NCBI RefSeq assembly: GCF_003605365.2
Contig: NZ_QYTU02000001.1
Span: 1 to 64,000, forward strand
Origin: Siminovitchia fortis
GTDB lineage: Bacteria; Bacillota; Bacilli; Bacillales; Bacillaceae_C
DNA: 64,000 bases
Direction: 5' to 3'
Both the position numbers and the translations under genes were made by a program. Below are positions 8,866-18,451 of this stretch, one piece after another (the first letter of the stretch is position 1; every line of letters starts with the position of its first letter). The notes beneath the pieces were generated by a model that saw only the letters and a program-made list of their open reading frames with translations, was not told the origin of the DNA and made no database searches.

Positions 8866-9828
8866 TCAATATCTTCTTCTGCCGATATAATTTGCGATTT
8901 CTTTCAGCGGCCTTTTCGCCTTGCTTTCTGGAAGCTCCTCGAGAATATCTAGGGCTTTGTCAAGATATCTCCTGCTAAGCTGATGGGACTGCTCAATAGC
9001 CCCGGTATCTTTGATCAGCTTGATGATGCGGCTCATTTCTTCTTTATCTGTTTTATGGGTTACTTTTTCAATTTTCGCCTTTACTTGAGGATCACGCATG
9101 GCATATAAAGCAGGAAGGGTTACATTTCCTTGGCGCAAATCATCACCTGCAGGCTTTCCCAATTCTTCTTCACTGGAAGTGAAGTCCAAAATATCATCCG
9201 TTATCTGGTATGACATTCCGATAAAATATCCGAATCTGTACAGCCGGCGGTAAATGGACTCTTCGGTGTTTCCGGCAATGGCACCGAGTTCACAGCTGAC
9301 GGCAATCAGAAGTGCGGTTTTCCTTTTGATTCTTCTTAAATAATTTCTTAATGGCTGGTCAAACCAGTATTTATCTTTTATCTGTTCGATTTCACCGATG
9401 CAAACCTCGACAATGGCCTTGGATAATTTCTTATGTAAGAGCGGGTTGGGGATGTCGGTCATATATTCCAATGACCTGGCCAATATGTAATCTCCGGTAT
9501 ACATGGCTACGCGCTCATCCCATATATAATTGATCGTGGGCAGGCCCCTTCTCATATTGGCATCATCAATGACATCATCATGGACAAGTGACGCCATATG
9601 AATCAACTCAAGAGCCATCGCTACGTTTTTGACTGTTTCAATACGGTAGTCCCCAAATTTTGCAGACAATAATACAAATACCGGGCGAATCCGTTTGCCT
9701 CCTGCTTTCAGCAGCTTGAAAGATGCGTTTTCCACCAGTTCGGAATTTGAAGAAACAGCTTCTTCAAGCTCTTTTTCAATTAAGTCCAGATCAGATTTAA
9801 AATTCCTATAAAGCCAAGTCAGTTTCAT
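8866..9828 (-). CDS. hepT: Heptaprenyl diphosphate synthase component II
   Basis: HepT is the catalytic subunit of the two-component enzyme that makes heptaprenyl diphosphate, the side chain of menaquinone-7. The 320 residues contain the first aspartate-rich motif DDVIDD (Asp84-Asp89) followed by RRG, and the second, DDILDF (Asp211-Asp215). Both bind magnesium-diphosphate in trans-prenyltransferases. HepS at 10.6-11.4 kb is the partner subunit and menG lies between them, the standard Bacillus arrangement. Confidence 0.97.
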   Translation of the reverse strand: MKLTWLYRNFKSDLDLIEKELEEAVSSNSELVENASFKLLKAGGKRIRPVFVLLSAKFGDYRIETVKNVAMALELIHMASLVHDDVIDDANMRRGLPTINYIWDERVAMYTGDYILARSLEYMTDIPNPLLHKKLSKAIVEVCIGEIEQIKDKYWFDQPLRNYLRRIKRKTALLIAVSCELGAIAGNTEESIYRRLYRFGYFIGMSYQITDDILDFTSSEEELGKPAGDDLRQGNVTLPALYAMRDPQVKAKIEKVTHKTDKEEMSRIIKLIKDTGAIEQSHQLSRRYLDKALDILEELPESKAKRPLKEIANYIGRRRY

Positions 9829-9843
9829 AAAATTTCCACCCAG

Positions 9844-10554
9844 TTATTCTAATTTCTGCTTTACGCCAATATGCGCTGCCGCAGCTCCCCCGCTGAAAGG
9901 TTTATAAATGACATCGACAAAACCGGCACGCCAGAACATTTGAGCAAGCTCATCCATACCCGGGAAATCCCGTGCCGACTCTTGCAGCCATGAATATTCT
10001 TCATAGCTTTTTGCAAAAATTTTTCCGAACAGCGGCATGAGAAAACGGAAATATGCATAATAAATCTGCCTGAATACCGGGAGGGTCGGTTGGGAAGTTT
10101 CCAGACAAACAGCCATTCCGCCGGGTTTTGTCACACGATGCATTTCTTTTAACACCTGCATGTAATCAGGGACATTGCGAAGCCCGAATCCGATTGTTAC
10201 ATAATCAAAGCTGTTGTCATCAAACGGAAGCTCCATCGCATTGCCCTGGATCAAATCCACATGTTCCAAACCCTTTTCTTTCAATTTTTCTTTGGCAACC
10301 GCGAGCATGTTCTTGCTGAAATCAAGCCCGACCACCCGGCCTTCTTTCCCTGCACTTTCCGCAAGCGCAATGGTCCAATCACCGGTTCCGCAGCAAACAT
10401 CCAAAGCGGCGCTGCCTTCTTTGACGTTCATCTTGTTCATTGTTACCTGGCGCCACTTTTTATGCTGTTGAAAACTGATGATAGAGTTCATCTTGTCATA
10501 ATTTTGGTGTATCTTCTCGAATACATGATGTACCCGTTCTTCTTTAGATTGCAT
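9844..10554 (-). CDS. menG: Demethylmenaquinone methyltransferase
   Basis: MenG (also called MenH or UbiE) carries out the last step of menaquinone synthesis, the SAM-dependent methylation of demethylmenaquinone. The 236 residues include the SAM-binding glycine-rich motif [11 protein letters not shown] near residue 50, the UbiE signatures [12 protein letters not shown] and ETSQP, and a C-terminal [11 protein letters not shown]. The N-terminal [18 protein letters not shown] is typical. It sits between hepS and hepT, so ring methylation and side-chain synthesis are encoded together. Confidence 0.97.
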   Translation of the reverse strand: MQSKEERVHHVFEKIHQNYDKMNSIISFQQHKKWRQVTMNKMNVKEGSAALDVCCGTGDWTIALAESAGKEGRVVGLDFSKNMLAVAKEKLKEKGLEHVDLIQGNAMELPFDDNSFDYVTIGFGLRNVPDYMQVLKEMHRVTKPGGMAVCLETSQPTLPVFRQIYYAYFRFLMPLFGKIFAKSYEEYSWLQESARDFPGMDELAQMFWRAGFVDVIYKPFSGGAAAAHIGVKQKLE

Positions 10555-10578
10555 TCTTCGTGACCTTCTTCCGACTGA

Positions 10579-11382
10579 TTATGTTGCTAAATGCCTGTAA
10601 TTGCTCGTTAAATCTTTTATGCGCCCAGAAAGAACGCCCGGCAGCCCTGAAGCCCGCAACGATTCTTCCATCAATACCTTTTTGCTTTGGTCTATAAAGC
10701 GGGAGCATATCTCTTTTAAACAATGTCGGTCGCGCTGGGACAAATTAAATAGAGGAATAGATTTTTTTTGAGGCAGACAGAAATGTTTAAGGCCTTCAAA
10801 AAGTATTGAGTGGCGGCCCCTGTTAAAATTCTCCATCTCCGCAAGCAATTTTTTCAAATTTAAAAGCTCTTTAAAAAGATGAATATGGCGAGTTGTCTGG
10901 AAGTGCCGGCAAAATTTCTCAATGACAGTTGTTCCGATTTTTTTGAAATCTTCCATAAACTCATCTAAATCCGATGCTTCCATCCGATAAACGGAAATTT
11001 TATATTCATTGATCAATTTAATCGCATGAGCAAGGGTTCTAATCAAATTCGTGTCGCCAATTTCAGCAAGTGTATGATAATACAAGCCGCTGAAATAATC
11101 TCCCGCCAGGACAGACAACTGTCTTTCCGTAAGAGTTTTCTGCTGGCCGGCCACCTTGTCATGAATATCAAGCGCTATCTGGACCAGCATGGCAGAAGTA
11201 ATTTGATGCTCATATTTTTCAGCGGGGATCCGTGTGTCTTCCATGGCCATTAACAGCATAAGGATACGGTCTTCGTCTATTTGAGGAGATTCAATATGGT
11301 CAAAAAGAAAATGATGATACATTTTACTTTCTATCATTTTCCTTATCGAATCCGTCTTTTGTTCATACAAACATAGAGCCAT
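10579..11382 (-). CDS. hepS: Heptaprenyl diphosphate synthase component I
   Basis: HepS is the small regulatory subunit that pairs with HepT and sets product chain length. The region MYHHFLFDHIESPQIDEDR and the motif TVLAGDYFSGLYY-like (here SVLAGDYFSGLYY) match B. subtilis HepS. The open frame runs to 11532 and overlaps mtrB, but its N-terminal part translates a repeat remnant and is not credible. ATG 11382, behind GGGG at nine bases, gives 267 residues. ATG 11397 is an alternative. Start choice is uncertain; identity is secure. Confidence 0.9.
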   Translation of the reverse strand: MALCLYEQKTDSIRKMIESKMYHHFLFDHIESPQIDEDRILMLLMAMEDTRIPAEKYEHQITSAMLVQIALDIHDKVAGQQKTLTERQLSVLAGDYFSGLYYHTLAEIGDTNLIRTLAHAIKLINEYKISVYRMEASDLDEFMEDFKKIGTTVIEKFCRHFQTTRHIHLFKELLNLKKLLAEMENFNRGRHSILFEGLKHFCLPQKKSIPLFNLSQRDRHCLKEICSRFIDQSKKVLMEESLRASGLPGVLSGRIKDLTSNYRHLAT

Positions 11383-11439
11383 TTCCGTAATCCCCATTTC
11401 TTTGCATTCTAATTCCAACATCAATTTGTTCATTATAAC

Positions 11440-11471
11440 ATAAGTAAAGCGCAAGCGCCCTGTCCCATGCG
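11440..11471 (+). repeat. Remnant of the intergenic hairpin repeat (left end only)
   Basis: The text TAAGTAAAGCGCAAGCGCC followed by CTGTCCCATGCG matches the left end of the long repeats at 18.3, 27.0 and 62.3 kb with few differences. The rest of the element is missing. It lies between mtrB and hepS in the same orientation as the other copies. Confidence 0.7.
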
Positions 11472-11479
11472 TAACGATT

Positions 11480-11713
11480 TCAATTGCTTTTTTCGCTGTC
11501 CACTTCGCCGAATGCCGTGAATATTTTTGCATTCCCCCGTACCTTTATGGCAGAGGTATGTTCCGTAAACTGGGCGATGAGCACTTCCCCTTGATCAAGC
11601 TTCTCCGCGTGATGGAAGCGTGTATCTGTTCCCCTTGTCAATCCCATTACGTTTACTCCGTTTTCGATTGCTTTAATGACAACATAATCATTTTGATTGT
11701 TTGGGCTTTTCAT
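11480..11713 (-). CDS. mtrB: Tryptophan RNA-binding attenuation protein TRAP
   Basis: MtrB forms an 11-subunit ring that binds tryptophan and then (G/U)AG repeats in trp-related leaders. The 77 residues match the family closely: [38 protein letters not shown]. The RNA-contacting residues of the family correspond to Lys38, Lys57 and Arg59, all present. It follows folE by 17 nt in the usual mtrA-mtrB order. Its classical target, the trpEDCFBA leader, is not in its usual place near aroB in this genome. Confidence 0.97.
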   Translation of the reverse strand: MKSPNNQNDYVVIKAIENGVNVMGLTRGTDTRFHHAEKLDQGEVLIAQFTEHTSAIKVRGNAKIFTAFGEVDSEKSN

Positions 11714-11729
11714 TGCTTCACCTCAAAAA

Positions 11730-12296
11730 TTATTGCTTTATCAATGAGAGAACTTCGTTCCGGGATTGGCTGTCCTTCAGGAAGATGCCCCTTACTGCCG
11801 ATGTTACTGTTTTGGAACCCGGCTTTTTCACACCGCGCATTGTCATGCACATATGTTCTGCTTCGATTATGACCATAACGCCGTGTGGCTCCAACTTTTT
11901 CATGATTGCATCAGCCACTGTCGAAGTAATTCGTTCCTGGAGCTGCGGACGGCGTGCCACCGCTTCCACCGCGCGGGCCAGCTTACTCAATCCGGTTACC
12001 CGTCCGTTTCTTGGTATATAGGCTACATGTGCCTTGCCAAAAAAGGGAACAAGATGATGTTCACATAATGAGTAGAACGGTATATCCTTCACTAAGACTA
12101 ATTCTTCATGATCCTCTCCAAAAATAGTCTCAAAATATGTTTGCGGATCTGTATTAATTCCTGCAAAAACTTCCTCGTACATTTTAGCCACCCGCTTCGG
12201 GGTATCAAGCAAACCCTCTCTATTTGGATCCTCTCCAATTGCTTCCAATATCATTCGGACTGCTTCTTCGATTTGCTTCCGGTCGAATTTGCCCAT
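11730..12296 (-). CDS. folE: GTP cyclohydrolase I
   Basis: FolE (MtrA) converts GTP to dihydroneopterin triphosphate, the first step of folate synthesis. The 188 residues contain the zinc and active-site motif [10 protein letters not shown], then [28 protein letters not shown] and MCMTMRG, all characteristic of the type IA enzyme. A strong AGGAGG site precedes the ATG. It is the first gene of the folE-mtrB-hepS-menG-hepT-ndk series, and the hbs terminator lies upstream. Confidence 0.98.
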   Translation of the reverse strand: MGKFDRKQIEEAVRMILEAIGEDPNREGLLDTPKRVAKMYEEVFAGINTDPQTYFETIFGEDHEELVLVKDIPFYSLCEHHLVPFFGKAHVAYIPRNGRVTGLSKLARAVEAVARRPQLQERITSTVADAIMKKLEPHGVMVIIEAEHMCMTMRGVKKPGSKTVTSAVRGIFLKDSQSRNEVLSLIKQ

Positions 12297-12358
12297 ATAT
12301 AAGCCTCCTGCTAAAGTAAAACACTAATAGAGCAATATTAACATATATAATCGGTAAA

Positions 12359-12393
12359 TAAAAAGGAATCGCCGCCTGGCAATTCCTTTTTAA
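12359..12393 (-). terminator. Rho-independent terminator of hbs
   Basis: AAAAAGGAATTGCC and GGCGATTCCTTTTT pair on the minus strand with one G-U wobble and end in a T tract. It lies about 20 nt beyond the hbs stop. Confidence 0.85.
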
Positions 12394-12414
12394 ACACTCA
12401 AACAATGTATGTAA

Positions 12415-12687
12415 TTATTTCACAGCGTCTTTAAGGGCTTTACCTGGTTTGAATGCAGGTACTTTGCTTGCTGCGATATCAATTTCTTCACCTGTTTGAG
12501 GATTGCGGCCTTTACGGGCAGCACGCTCACGAACTTCGAAGTTCCCGAAACCGATCAGGGAAACTTTGTCGCCATTTGACAATGAATCCTGAATGGATTG
12601 GAATACAGCTTCTACAGCTTTTGTTGCATCTTTTTTAGACAGCTCAGCTGCTTCAGCTACGGAATTGATCAAGTCTGTTTTATTCAT
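12415..12687 (-). CDS. hbs: DNA-binding protein HU
   Basis: HBsu is the 90-residue HU-type nucleoid protein that bends and compacts DNA. ATG 12687 ([14 protein letters not shown]) lies behind a near-perfect GGAGGAGGTG site; the longer frame to 12705 is not needed. The family signature [21 protein letters not shown] and the DNA-intercalating proline arm region are intact. It is a monocistronic gene between spoIVA and folE, as in B. subtilis. Strong translation signals fit its abundance. Confidence 0.98.
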   Translation of the reverse strand: MNKTDLINSVAEAAELSKKDATKAVEAVFQSIQDSLSNGDKVSLIGFGNFEVRERAARKGRNPQTGEEIDIAASKVPAFKPGKALKDAVK

Positions 12688-12705
12688 TCTGTTCACCTCC
12701 TCCAA

Positions 12706-12968
12706 AAGGATAAGCTACTTCTACCATTTCTATTACATGTGTAATCAAATTTTCAGATTTCTAAACATTTTCATGCAAGAAATCGCGAGAAATGCTTTTG
12801 AATCAACGCTCAAGGAGCATTTCTGCTTAAAAGATTATCATAATCAAATTATGATAGCAAGAATAAAAAGCGATATAATTGAAAAGACACCGAATTACTG
12901 TCATTTCGGCGTCTTTTTCTATATTTATCAGCTTTTTTTCTGAAAAATCCTTATCATTTTCAAAGTCC
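12706..12968. other. hbs upstream region with three inverted repeats
   Basis: This gene-free stretch holds ATTACATGTGTAAT (12732-12745, a perfect palindrome) and the arms AGAAATGCT/AGCATTTCT (12788-12796 and 12816-12824). It also holds TATCATAAT-CAA-ATTATGATA (12836-12856) and the spoIVA terminator. I do not see a convincing sigma-A promoter for hbs, though one must lie here. Confidence 0.6.
12881..12918 (-). terminator. Probable terminator after spoIVA
   Basis: AAAAGACRCCGAA-type arms (GACGCCGAA and TTCGGTGTC on the minus strand) pair with one wobble and are followed by TTTTC. The T tract is better on the plus strand. It lies 50 nt past the spoIVA stop. Confidence 0.65.
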
Positions 12969-14447
12969 TTATAAAATGATGGCGATTAAGCCCCCGGACC
13001 CTTCGTTGATGATTCTTTCCAAAGTTTCTTTCAGTTTATAGCGTGCATTTTCAGGCATCATGGCCAGCTTTGCCTGAATGCCTTCCCTGACAAGAGAACT
13101 TAAGCTCCTTCCGAATATATCGGAATTCCAAATGGAAAGCGGATCGTCCTCAAAATCCTGCATCAAATAGCGGACAAGCTCTTCACTTTGTTTTTCAGTT
13201 CCGATAATTGGCGCAAATTCCGACTCGACATCGACCTTAATCATGTGAATAGAAGGGGCGACCGCTTTTAACCGGACTCCAAACCGTGCCCCCTGCCTAA
13301 TAATTTCCGGTTCATCCAGACTCATATCCTCTAAGGAAGGAGCGGCAATTCCATAACCTGTCTGCTTTACCATGACAAGCGCGTCGGATATTTGGTCATA
13401 TTCCCTCTTTGCATCCGCAAAATCCTGCATCATCTCAAGTAAGTGATCTTTGCCTTTCACTTCTGTCCCGACAATTTCTGTCAACACCTGGTCATAGAGT
13501 TCATCAGGCGCAAATAAATCGATTTCAGCAATCCCCTGGCCCATATCAACTCCGGCCAACCCTGCACTTTCAATATACTCAAAATCGTTGAAACTTTGAA
13601 CAACACGGTCGACATCCCTCAGTCTTTTTATATCTTTTACCGTTTCTTTTACAGCTTCCTGATAATCAGTCCTGAGCCAATGATTTTCTTTCAGGACCAT
13701 GACCCAGCTGGGAAGGTTCACATTCACTTCAAGGACAGGGAATTCATAGAGAGCTTCCCTCAACACGTTCAAAACATCCTGTTCTCTCATATTTTCGACC
13801 GACATGCTTAACACCGGAATATCATATTTTTCCGCAAGTTGTGAGCGCAGAGTTTCAGTTTCAGGATGATGCGGGCGGGACGAATTCAGGACCATAATAT
13901 ACGGTTTTCCTACTTCATCAAGCTCGGCGATGACCCGCTCTTCCGCTTCAATATAATCATTTCTTGGAATTTCCCCGATCGTGCCATCGGTCGTGATGAC
14001 AATTCCAAGCACTGAATGCTCCTGAATCACTTTCCGCGTACCGATTTCCGCTGCTTCATGGAAGGAGATCGGTTCTTCATACCATGGGGTATTGATCATG
14101 CGCGGTCCATTTTCATCTTCATATCCTTTGGCACCAGGAACAGTATACCCGACACAGTCCACTAATCGGACATTCACTTCCAGGCCGCTGTCCACTTGAA
14201 CTGTTACCGCTTGATTCGGTACAAATTTCGGCTCCGTTGTCATGATTGTTTTCCCGGCTGCGCTTTGGGGCAGCTCATCCTGTGCCCTGGCCCTGTCTGC
14301 TTCGCTTTTTATATTAGGCAAAACGGCGAGCTCCATAAATTTTTTAATGAACGTGGATTTTCCCGTCCGGACAGCCCCAACGACCCCCAGATAAATATCC
14401 CCGCCCGTTCTTTCTGCGATATCTTTAAAAATATCCACCTTTTCCAA
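12969..14447 (-). CDS. spoIVA: Stage IV sporulation protein A, spore coat ATPase
   Basis: SpoIVA is the ATP-hydrolysing protein that polymerises on the forespore surface as the coat basement layer. The true start is the TTG at 14447, behind GGAGGG, giving 492 residues, the same length as B. subtilis. The frame to 14492 has no supporting site. The Walker A motif GAVRTGKST holds Lys30, DCVGYTVPGAKGYEDENG is the switch region, and the C-terminus GSGGLIAIIL is conserved. Most of the sequence is nearly identical to the family. A sigma-E-like promoter lies upstream. Confidence 0.98.
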   Translation of the reverse strand: MEKVDIFKDIAERTGGDIYLGVVGAVRTGKSTFIKKFMELAVLPNIKSEADRARAQDELPQSAAGKTIMTTEPKFVPNQAVTVQVDSGLEVNVRLVDCVGYTVPGAKGYEDENGPRMINTPWYEEPISFHEAAEIGTRKVIQEHSVLGIVITTDGTIGEIPRNDYIEAEERVIAELDEVGKPYIMVLNSSRPHHPETETLRSQLAEKYDIPVLSMSVENMREQDVLNVLREALYEFPVLEVNVNLPSWVMVLKENHWLRTDYQEAVKETVKDIKRLRDVDRVVQSFNDFEYIESAGLAGVDMGQGIAEIDLFAPDELYDQVLTEIVGTEVKGKDHLLEMMQDFADAKREYDQISDALVMVKQTGYGIAAPSLEDMSLDEPEIIRQGARFGVRLKAVAPSIHMIKVDVESEFAPIIGTEKQSEELVRYLMQDFEDDPLSIWNSDIFGRSLSSLVREGIQAKLAMMPENARYKLKETLERIINEGSGGLIAIIL

Positions 14448-14516
14448 GAGATTCCCTCCTAACTTTAAGTTCAAGGGACAACATGATCCCATGCCCGTAT
14501 ATCATCAAGTCAATAT

Positions 14517-14547
14517 ATTTGTATGATGTTGTCCTAATCAAATATAA
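14517..14547 (-). promoter_or_regulatory. Predicted sigma-E promoter of spoIVA
   Basis: On the minus strand TTATATT (14541-14547) is followed after 15 nt by CATACAAAT (14517-14525). The -10 matches the sigma-E consensus CATACA-T very well. spoIVA is a known sigma-E gene, and the start codon lies 70 nt downstream. Confidence 0.75.
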
Positions 14548-14556
14548 CTTCAATAA

Positions 14557-14599
14557 TAAAAATCCTTCTTCCACAGTATATTTTGCAGAAGAAGGATTA
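14557..14599 (-). terminator. Rho-independent terminator after yphF
   Basis: AATCCTTCTTC pairs with GAAGAAGGATT and is followed on the minus strand by TTTTTATT. It separates yphF from spoIVA. Confidence 0.85.
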
Positions 14600-14602
14600 T
14601 GA

Positions 14603-15310
14603 CTATTTCCCCATATAAACAGGTTCATTGTTTTCATCGACTGTATAGGGCATTGAAAAAGCAGGTACGACAGGGGAATCTTTATAAAGTATCTTTCTTA
14701 TATCATCACCCGGTGAAAAATCTTCCTTTTCATCTTTCATAGCCTGATAGAGATCAGAAATATAATCAACATAAATTTCGCCTTTTCCGTTAATTACAAA
14801 CGGCAGATTATTGTTCGTATATGGTGATATATAATACTGTTCCTCTTTGTATCCCAATTTTTTCTGATCAATAGAATAGACGTTATCCGCGATCTTTTCT
14901 TTAAAAGGCGGATAGCCCTGCGACTTGATCCGCATGTAAAACTCATTTACTTTTTCCGCCAGCCTTACATCAAAAACTTTCACTGTCGGATTTGTCTCCA
15001 CATCAATTAAAACATATTGAAAAACCCCGCCGCTTTCATAGGCATTCCCGGGAGGCGCCTCCAAATATTTTGGTGCCAGCCTTTTAAAATCAATTGGATA
15101 TTTTTGATAAATAGGCGTGTCCGCTTCTTTTGTTTTGATCGGCAGCAAGCCCCCGGTGTCTTCCTGGAATTGTTCAACAGATCGTTGAACGCTGGCGATT
15201 TGTTCTTCATATGGCCTTTTGTTTTCAGCCTTCCTTTCCTGCGGATAAAAGCACCCGCCCAAAAGCATAGCAGCAACAATTAAATATAATCCTGCCATCC
15301 ATCTTTTCAA
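14603..15310 (-). CDS. yphF: YphF-like lipoprotein
   Basis: This is a secreted lipoprotein of unknown function, orthologous by position and general pattern to B. subtilis YphF. A short basic N-terminus is followed by a hydrophobic stretch and the lipobox LLGGC, after which the mature protein is hydrophilic. The frame opens at a GTG at 15322 that overlaps AAGGAG, so the TTG at 15310 is the likelier start (235 residues, spacing 11). It lies between yphE and spoIVA and ends at a terminator. Confidence 0.78.
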   Translation of the reverse strand: MKRWMAGLYLIVAAMLLGGCFYPQERKAENKRPYEEQIASVQRSVEQFQEDTGGLLPIKTKEADTPIYQKYPIDFKRLAPKYLEAPPGNAYESGGVFQYVLIDVETNPTVKVFDVRLAEKVNEFYMRIKSQGYPPFKEKIADNVYSIDQKKLGYKEEQYYISPYTNNNLPFVINGKGEIYVDYISDLYQAMKDEKEDFSPGDDIRKILYKDSPVVPAFSMPYTVDENNEPVYMGK

Positions 15311-15353
15311 TGATTGGCTCACTCCTTATCTGTCTTATATGGCGGCAGTATCT

Positions 15354-15554
15354 TTAGCCCGTCGGTCCTGTCAAAACAACAAAAAGCATGAGGAGCCCGC
15401 CGACGATCATAAATGCCCAGGCGGCAAGGGCTGTAATCACTTTAAAAAACCCTTTGTTCAGTTTAAATCGGCTTATGTAAATAGTCAGCATCGCAAGAGC
15501 CAACAGTCCCATTGCCACTATGGAAATCCACATTTTTTGCATTGATACAGACAT
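15354..15554 (-). CDS. yphE: DUF2768 small membrane protein YphE
   Basis: YphE is a DUF2768 protein of 66 residues with two hydrophobic segments (about residues 8-25 and 36-61) joined by SRFKLNKGFFK. The frame opens at 15650, but ATG 15554 follows TGGAGGG and gives the family length. Function is unknown. The family occurs in spore-formers next to yphF and gpsA, as here. Confidence 0.85.
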   Translation of the reverse strand: MSVSMQKMWISIVAMGLLALAMLTIYISRFKLNKGFFKVITALAAWAFMIVGGLLMLFVVLTGPTG

Positions 15555-15620
15555 TTTTTTCCCTCCATCAACGAGTAACTCGAAATTATTATAACATACT
15601 GACAGCAATAGCCATCGCAC

Positions 15621-15650
15621 AAAAAAATGAAGCAATAATTTTTGCTTCAA
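15621..15650 (-). terminator. Rho-independent terminator after gpsA
   Basis: TGAAGCA and TGCTTCA pair around an 8-nt loop, followed on the minus strand by seven T residues. It lies about 105 nt after the gpsA stop and before yphE. Confidence 0.8.
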
Positions 15651-15755
15651 AAAGTAAATGAGACATTAAATACCCTGTCCCCCCGGTTATGCGAATGTTC
15701 TCCCTAACAGCATATGACTTTTTCAAAATAACGCAGCATCCGTATGCCTAGTTGA

Positions 15756-16811
15756 TTATTTTTGTTCCATTTGTTCACTCAATATATCGACCAGGTCTTC
15801 CATCTCGTTCTTTTTTAATCGCTGCATCAACTGATCAACGGCTTCCTTCGGATTCACGCCATTAAATAAAACATTATACAATGCCTCTGTAATGGGCATG
15901 TTCGTTTCATATTTTTCCGCAAGCTGATGGGCGGCTTTCGTTGTACGGACCCCTTCGACGACCATTCCCATGCTTTCCAAGACTTCATCAAGGTTCTTCC
16001 CTTTTCCGAGCATGTTGCCGGCTTTCCAATTTCGCGAATGCACGCTTGTACATGTTACGATCAAATCCCCAATTCCCGCCAAGCCAGAAAATGTCAGCGG
16101 GTTGGCTCCCATTTTCGTACCGAGCCGTGAAATTTCAGCAAGTCCTCTTGTGATCAGAGCCGCTTTGGCATTATCTCCGTAACCGAGACCATCCGATATT
16201 CCTGCCGCAAGGGCAATGATGTTTTTCAAAGCCCCGCCGATTTCCACTCCAAGCAAATCGGGATTCGTGTAAACGCGGAAATGCTGATTCATGAACAAAT
16301 CCTGAACTTTTTCCGCGGCAGCCATATCCTTGGAAGAAACCGTAACGGTTGTGGGATGGCGCAGGCTTACTTCTTCGGCGTGGCTTGGACCCGACAAAAC
16401 CACAACAGCTTTTAACAGTTCTTGCGGAACCTCTTCTTCAATCATTTCCGAAATTCTTTTAAGTGAATCTGGTTCAATGCCTTTGCTCACATGAACAAAT
16501 GTCATTGGAGTACCTATAATCTTGATGATATTCCTCATTGTTTCCCTTATGGCTTTGGTAGGGACGGCAATGATAGAGGTGTCTGCCCCTTCAAGTGCCT
16601 TCTGCAAAGAATGAAAGCCCGTAATATTGTCCGGAAGGGTAATTCCAGGCAAATATTTATGGTTTGTCCTGCGGTCATTTATTTCCGCCTGTTGTTCTTT
16701 GGAGCGCATCCACAGATTGACCTGATGCCCGTTGTCCGCCAGCACAAGCGCCAATGCCGTTCCCCAGCTCCCTGCTCCGATAACGGCAATTTTCTTTTTA
16801 TCCTTTGCCAC
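15756..16811 (-). CDS. gpsA: Glycerol-3-phosphate dehydrogenase [NAD(P)+]
   Basis: GpsA reduces dihydroxyacetone phosphate to sn-glycerol 3-phosphate for phospholipid synthesis. The nucleotide-binding motif is GAGSWGTAL near the N-terminus. [23 protein letters not shown] and [17 protein letters not shown] follow, the last carrying the catalytic lysine. The frame opens at a GTG at 16820 without a ribosome site. The GTG at 16811 lies behind GGGTGA and is preferred (351 residues). It sits just after der, as in B. subtilis, and ends at a terminator. Confidence 0.95.
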   Translation of the reverse strand: MAKDKKKIAVIGAGSWGTALALVLADNGHQVNLWMRSKEQQAEINDRRTNHKYLPGITLPDNITGFHSLQKALEGADTSIIAVPTKAIRETMRNIIKIIGTPMTFVHVSKGIEPDSLKRISEMIEEEVPQELLKAVVVLSGPSHAEEVSLRHPTTVTVSSKDMAAAEKVQDLFMNQHFRVYTNPDLLGVEIGGALKNIIALAAGISDGLGYGDNAKAALITRGLAEISRLGTKMGANPLTFSGLAGIGDLIVTCTSVHSRNWKAGNMLGKGKNLDEVLESMGMVVEGVRTTKAAHQLAEKYETNMPITEALYNVLFNGVNPKEAVDQLMQRLKKNEMEDLVDILSEQMEQK

Positions 16812-16831
16812 ATCTTTCACCCGTTTCGTGA

Positions 16832-18142
16832 TTATTTTCTCTTCCGTGCAATGATTTTTAATGGCGTTCCTTCAAAAGTGAAAGCCTGCCTGATTGTGTT
16901 TTGAAGAAACCTCTCATATGAAAAATGCATAAGTTCCGGATCATTTACAAAAACAACAAAGGTAGGAGGCTTTACCGCAACCTGGGTTGCATAATAGACT
17001 TTAAGCTTCCGTCCCTTATCGGAAGGAGCGGGATTCATTGATACGGCATCCAATATCACTTCATTCAACACACTTGACTGCACCCTCATTGAATGGTTTT
17101 CGCTGACCATTTGGATGGCCGGCAACAATGTACCGAGACGCTGGCGTGTTTTTGCCGATAAGAACACGATTGGTGCATAATCGAGAAATTGGAACTGGTC
17201 CCTGATCTCCTGTTCAAATTTCCTCATCGTTTTTTCATCTTTTTCCACTGCGTCCCATTTATTGACGACAATGATAATGGCTCTTCCCGCATCATGGGCG
17301 TAGCCTGCAATCCTCTTGTCCTGTTCGCGTATTCCTTCCTCCCCGTCCAAAACAACTAGAACCACATCGGAGCGTTCGATCGCCTTCAGGGCTCTTAAGA
17401 CACTGTACTTTTCTGTCTTTTCGTAGACCTTCCCTTTTTTTCTCATGCCGGCCGTATCGATTATGACGTAGTCTTGGCCGTCATATCTGTATACCGAATC
17501 AATAGCATCCCTGGTTGTCCCCGCTACCGGGCTGACAATCACTCTTTCCTCTCCAAGAAGGGCATTCACCAAAGAAGATTTTCCAACATTTGGCCTTCCG
17601 ATCAGGCAAAATTTCACAACATCCTCTTCATACGGTTCACTCTTTTTTTCAGGAAACTTGTTCACTACTTCATCGAGCATGTCGCCAAGCCCCAACCCGT
17701 GGGAACCCGAAATAGGAAACGGTTCGCCGAAACCCAATGAGTAAAATTCATAAATATCGGCTCTCATTTCCGGGTTGTCCACCTTGTTTACGGCTAAAAC
17801 GACCGGTTTCTTTGACCGGAACAAGATCTTTCCCACCTCTTCGTCGGCGGTTGTAACACCTTCCCGCCCATTGACAATAAATATGATGACATCCGCTTCC
17901 TCAATCGCAATTTCGGCCTGCTGCCGGATCTCTTCCAAAAAAGGAGCGTCACCAATATCAATCCCGCCTGTGTCAATAAGATGAAACTCGTTTGTCAGCC
18001 ATTCACCGGTTCCATATATTCTGTCTCTCGTCACACCAGGTTCATCTTCCACAATCGAAACTCTTTCGCCGACAATCCTGTTGAAAATCGTTGATTTTCC
18101 AACGTTCGGTCTGCCGACAATTGCCACTGTCGGTAAAGCCAT
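16832..18142 (-). CDS. der: Ribosome-associated GTPase Der (EngA)
   Basis: Der is an essential GTPase with two tandem G domains and a KH-like C-terminal domain, needed for 50S ribosome maturation. The first domain shows [18 protein letters not shown] and NKVD. The second shows [18 protein letters not shown] and NKWD. The C-terminus ends [12 protein letters not shown]. The start at ATG 18142 ([10 protein letters not shown]) gives 436 residues, as in B. subtilis; a TTG at 18160 is in frame but unsupported. Repeat copies lie upstream. Confidence 0.97.
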   Translation of the reverse strand: MALPTVAIVGRPNVGKSTIFNRIVGERVSIVEDEPGVTRDRIYGTGEWLTNEFHLIDTGGIDIGDAPFLEEIRQQAEIAIEEADVIIFIVNGREGVTTADEEVGKILFRSKKPVVLAVNKVDNPEMRADIYEFYSLGFGEPFPISGSHGLGLGDMLDEVVNKFPEKKSEPYEEDVVKFCLIGRPNVGKSSLVNALLGEERVIVSPVAGTTRDAIDSVYRYDGQDYVIIDTAGMRKKGKVYEKTEKYSVLRALKAIERSDVVLVVLDGEEGIREQDKRIAGYAHDAGRAIIIVVNKWDAVEKDEKTMRKFEQEIRDQFQFLDYAPIVFLSAKTRQRLGTLLPAIQMVSENHSMRVQSSVLNEVILDAVSMNPAPSDKGRKLKVYYATQVAVKPPTFVVFVNDPELMHFSYERFLQNTIRQAFTFEGTPLKIIARKRK

Positions 18143-18250
18143 TCTCATCACTCGCTTCAAACATATTATCTATCATTCATGCCGGTATAAGCCGAGCATC
18201 TATTCCACTAAATTCCTTTTTCATCGTATCACAGTGTATAATCATGCGCC

Positions 18251-18404
18251 AATAAGAAAAGCGCAAGCGCCTTGCCCATCGACGTACAGACTGGAGTGCC
18301 TCCGACGAGATAAAGGAAACACGGCGAGGAACGAGCCGTTGTTGACTTATCGTAGGAGGAGGCGCGAAGTCTGCTAGTCGATAGGCGCTGGAGCTAGACA
18401 ACAA
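18251..18404 (+). repeat. Long intergenic hairpin repeat, copy A1 (type 1)
   Basis: This element of about 154 bp begins AAGAAAAGCGCAAGCGCC and ends GGCGCTGGAGCTAGACAA. The two halves are complementary: ATCGAC (18278-18283) with GTCGAT (18377-18382) and GCCTCC (18298-18303) with GGAGGC (18358-18363), plus an inner CGGC/GCCG stem. It closely matches copies at 27.0, 51.9 and 62.3 kb. It fills the yphA-der gap. Confidence 0.92.
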
Positions 18405-18451
18405 AAATCTTTGTTCAAAATTTTAAAGCTAAAAATTCTTATGCTTTCTTA

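Noticed and set aside
11383-11532. N-terminal extension of hepS overlapping mtrB
   Set aside because: The extension translates a repeat remnant and overlaps mtrB; the family protein starts near 11382-11397.
14425-14637. A 70-codon minus-strand ORF between yphF and spoIVA
   Set aside because: It overlaps the yphF terminator, the sigma-E promoter and the spoIVA ribosome site, so it cannot be a normal gene.
18177-18404. A 75-codon minus-strand ORF upstream of der
   Set aside because: It consists almost entirely of repeat copy A1; similar ORFs arise in other copies from the same repeat.
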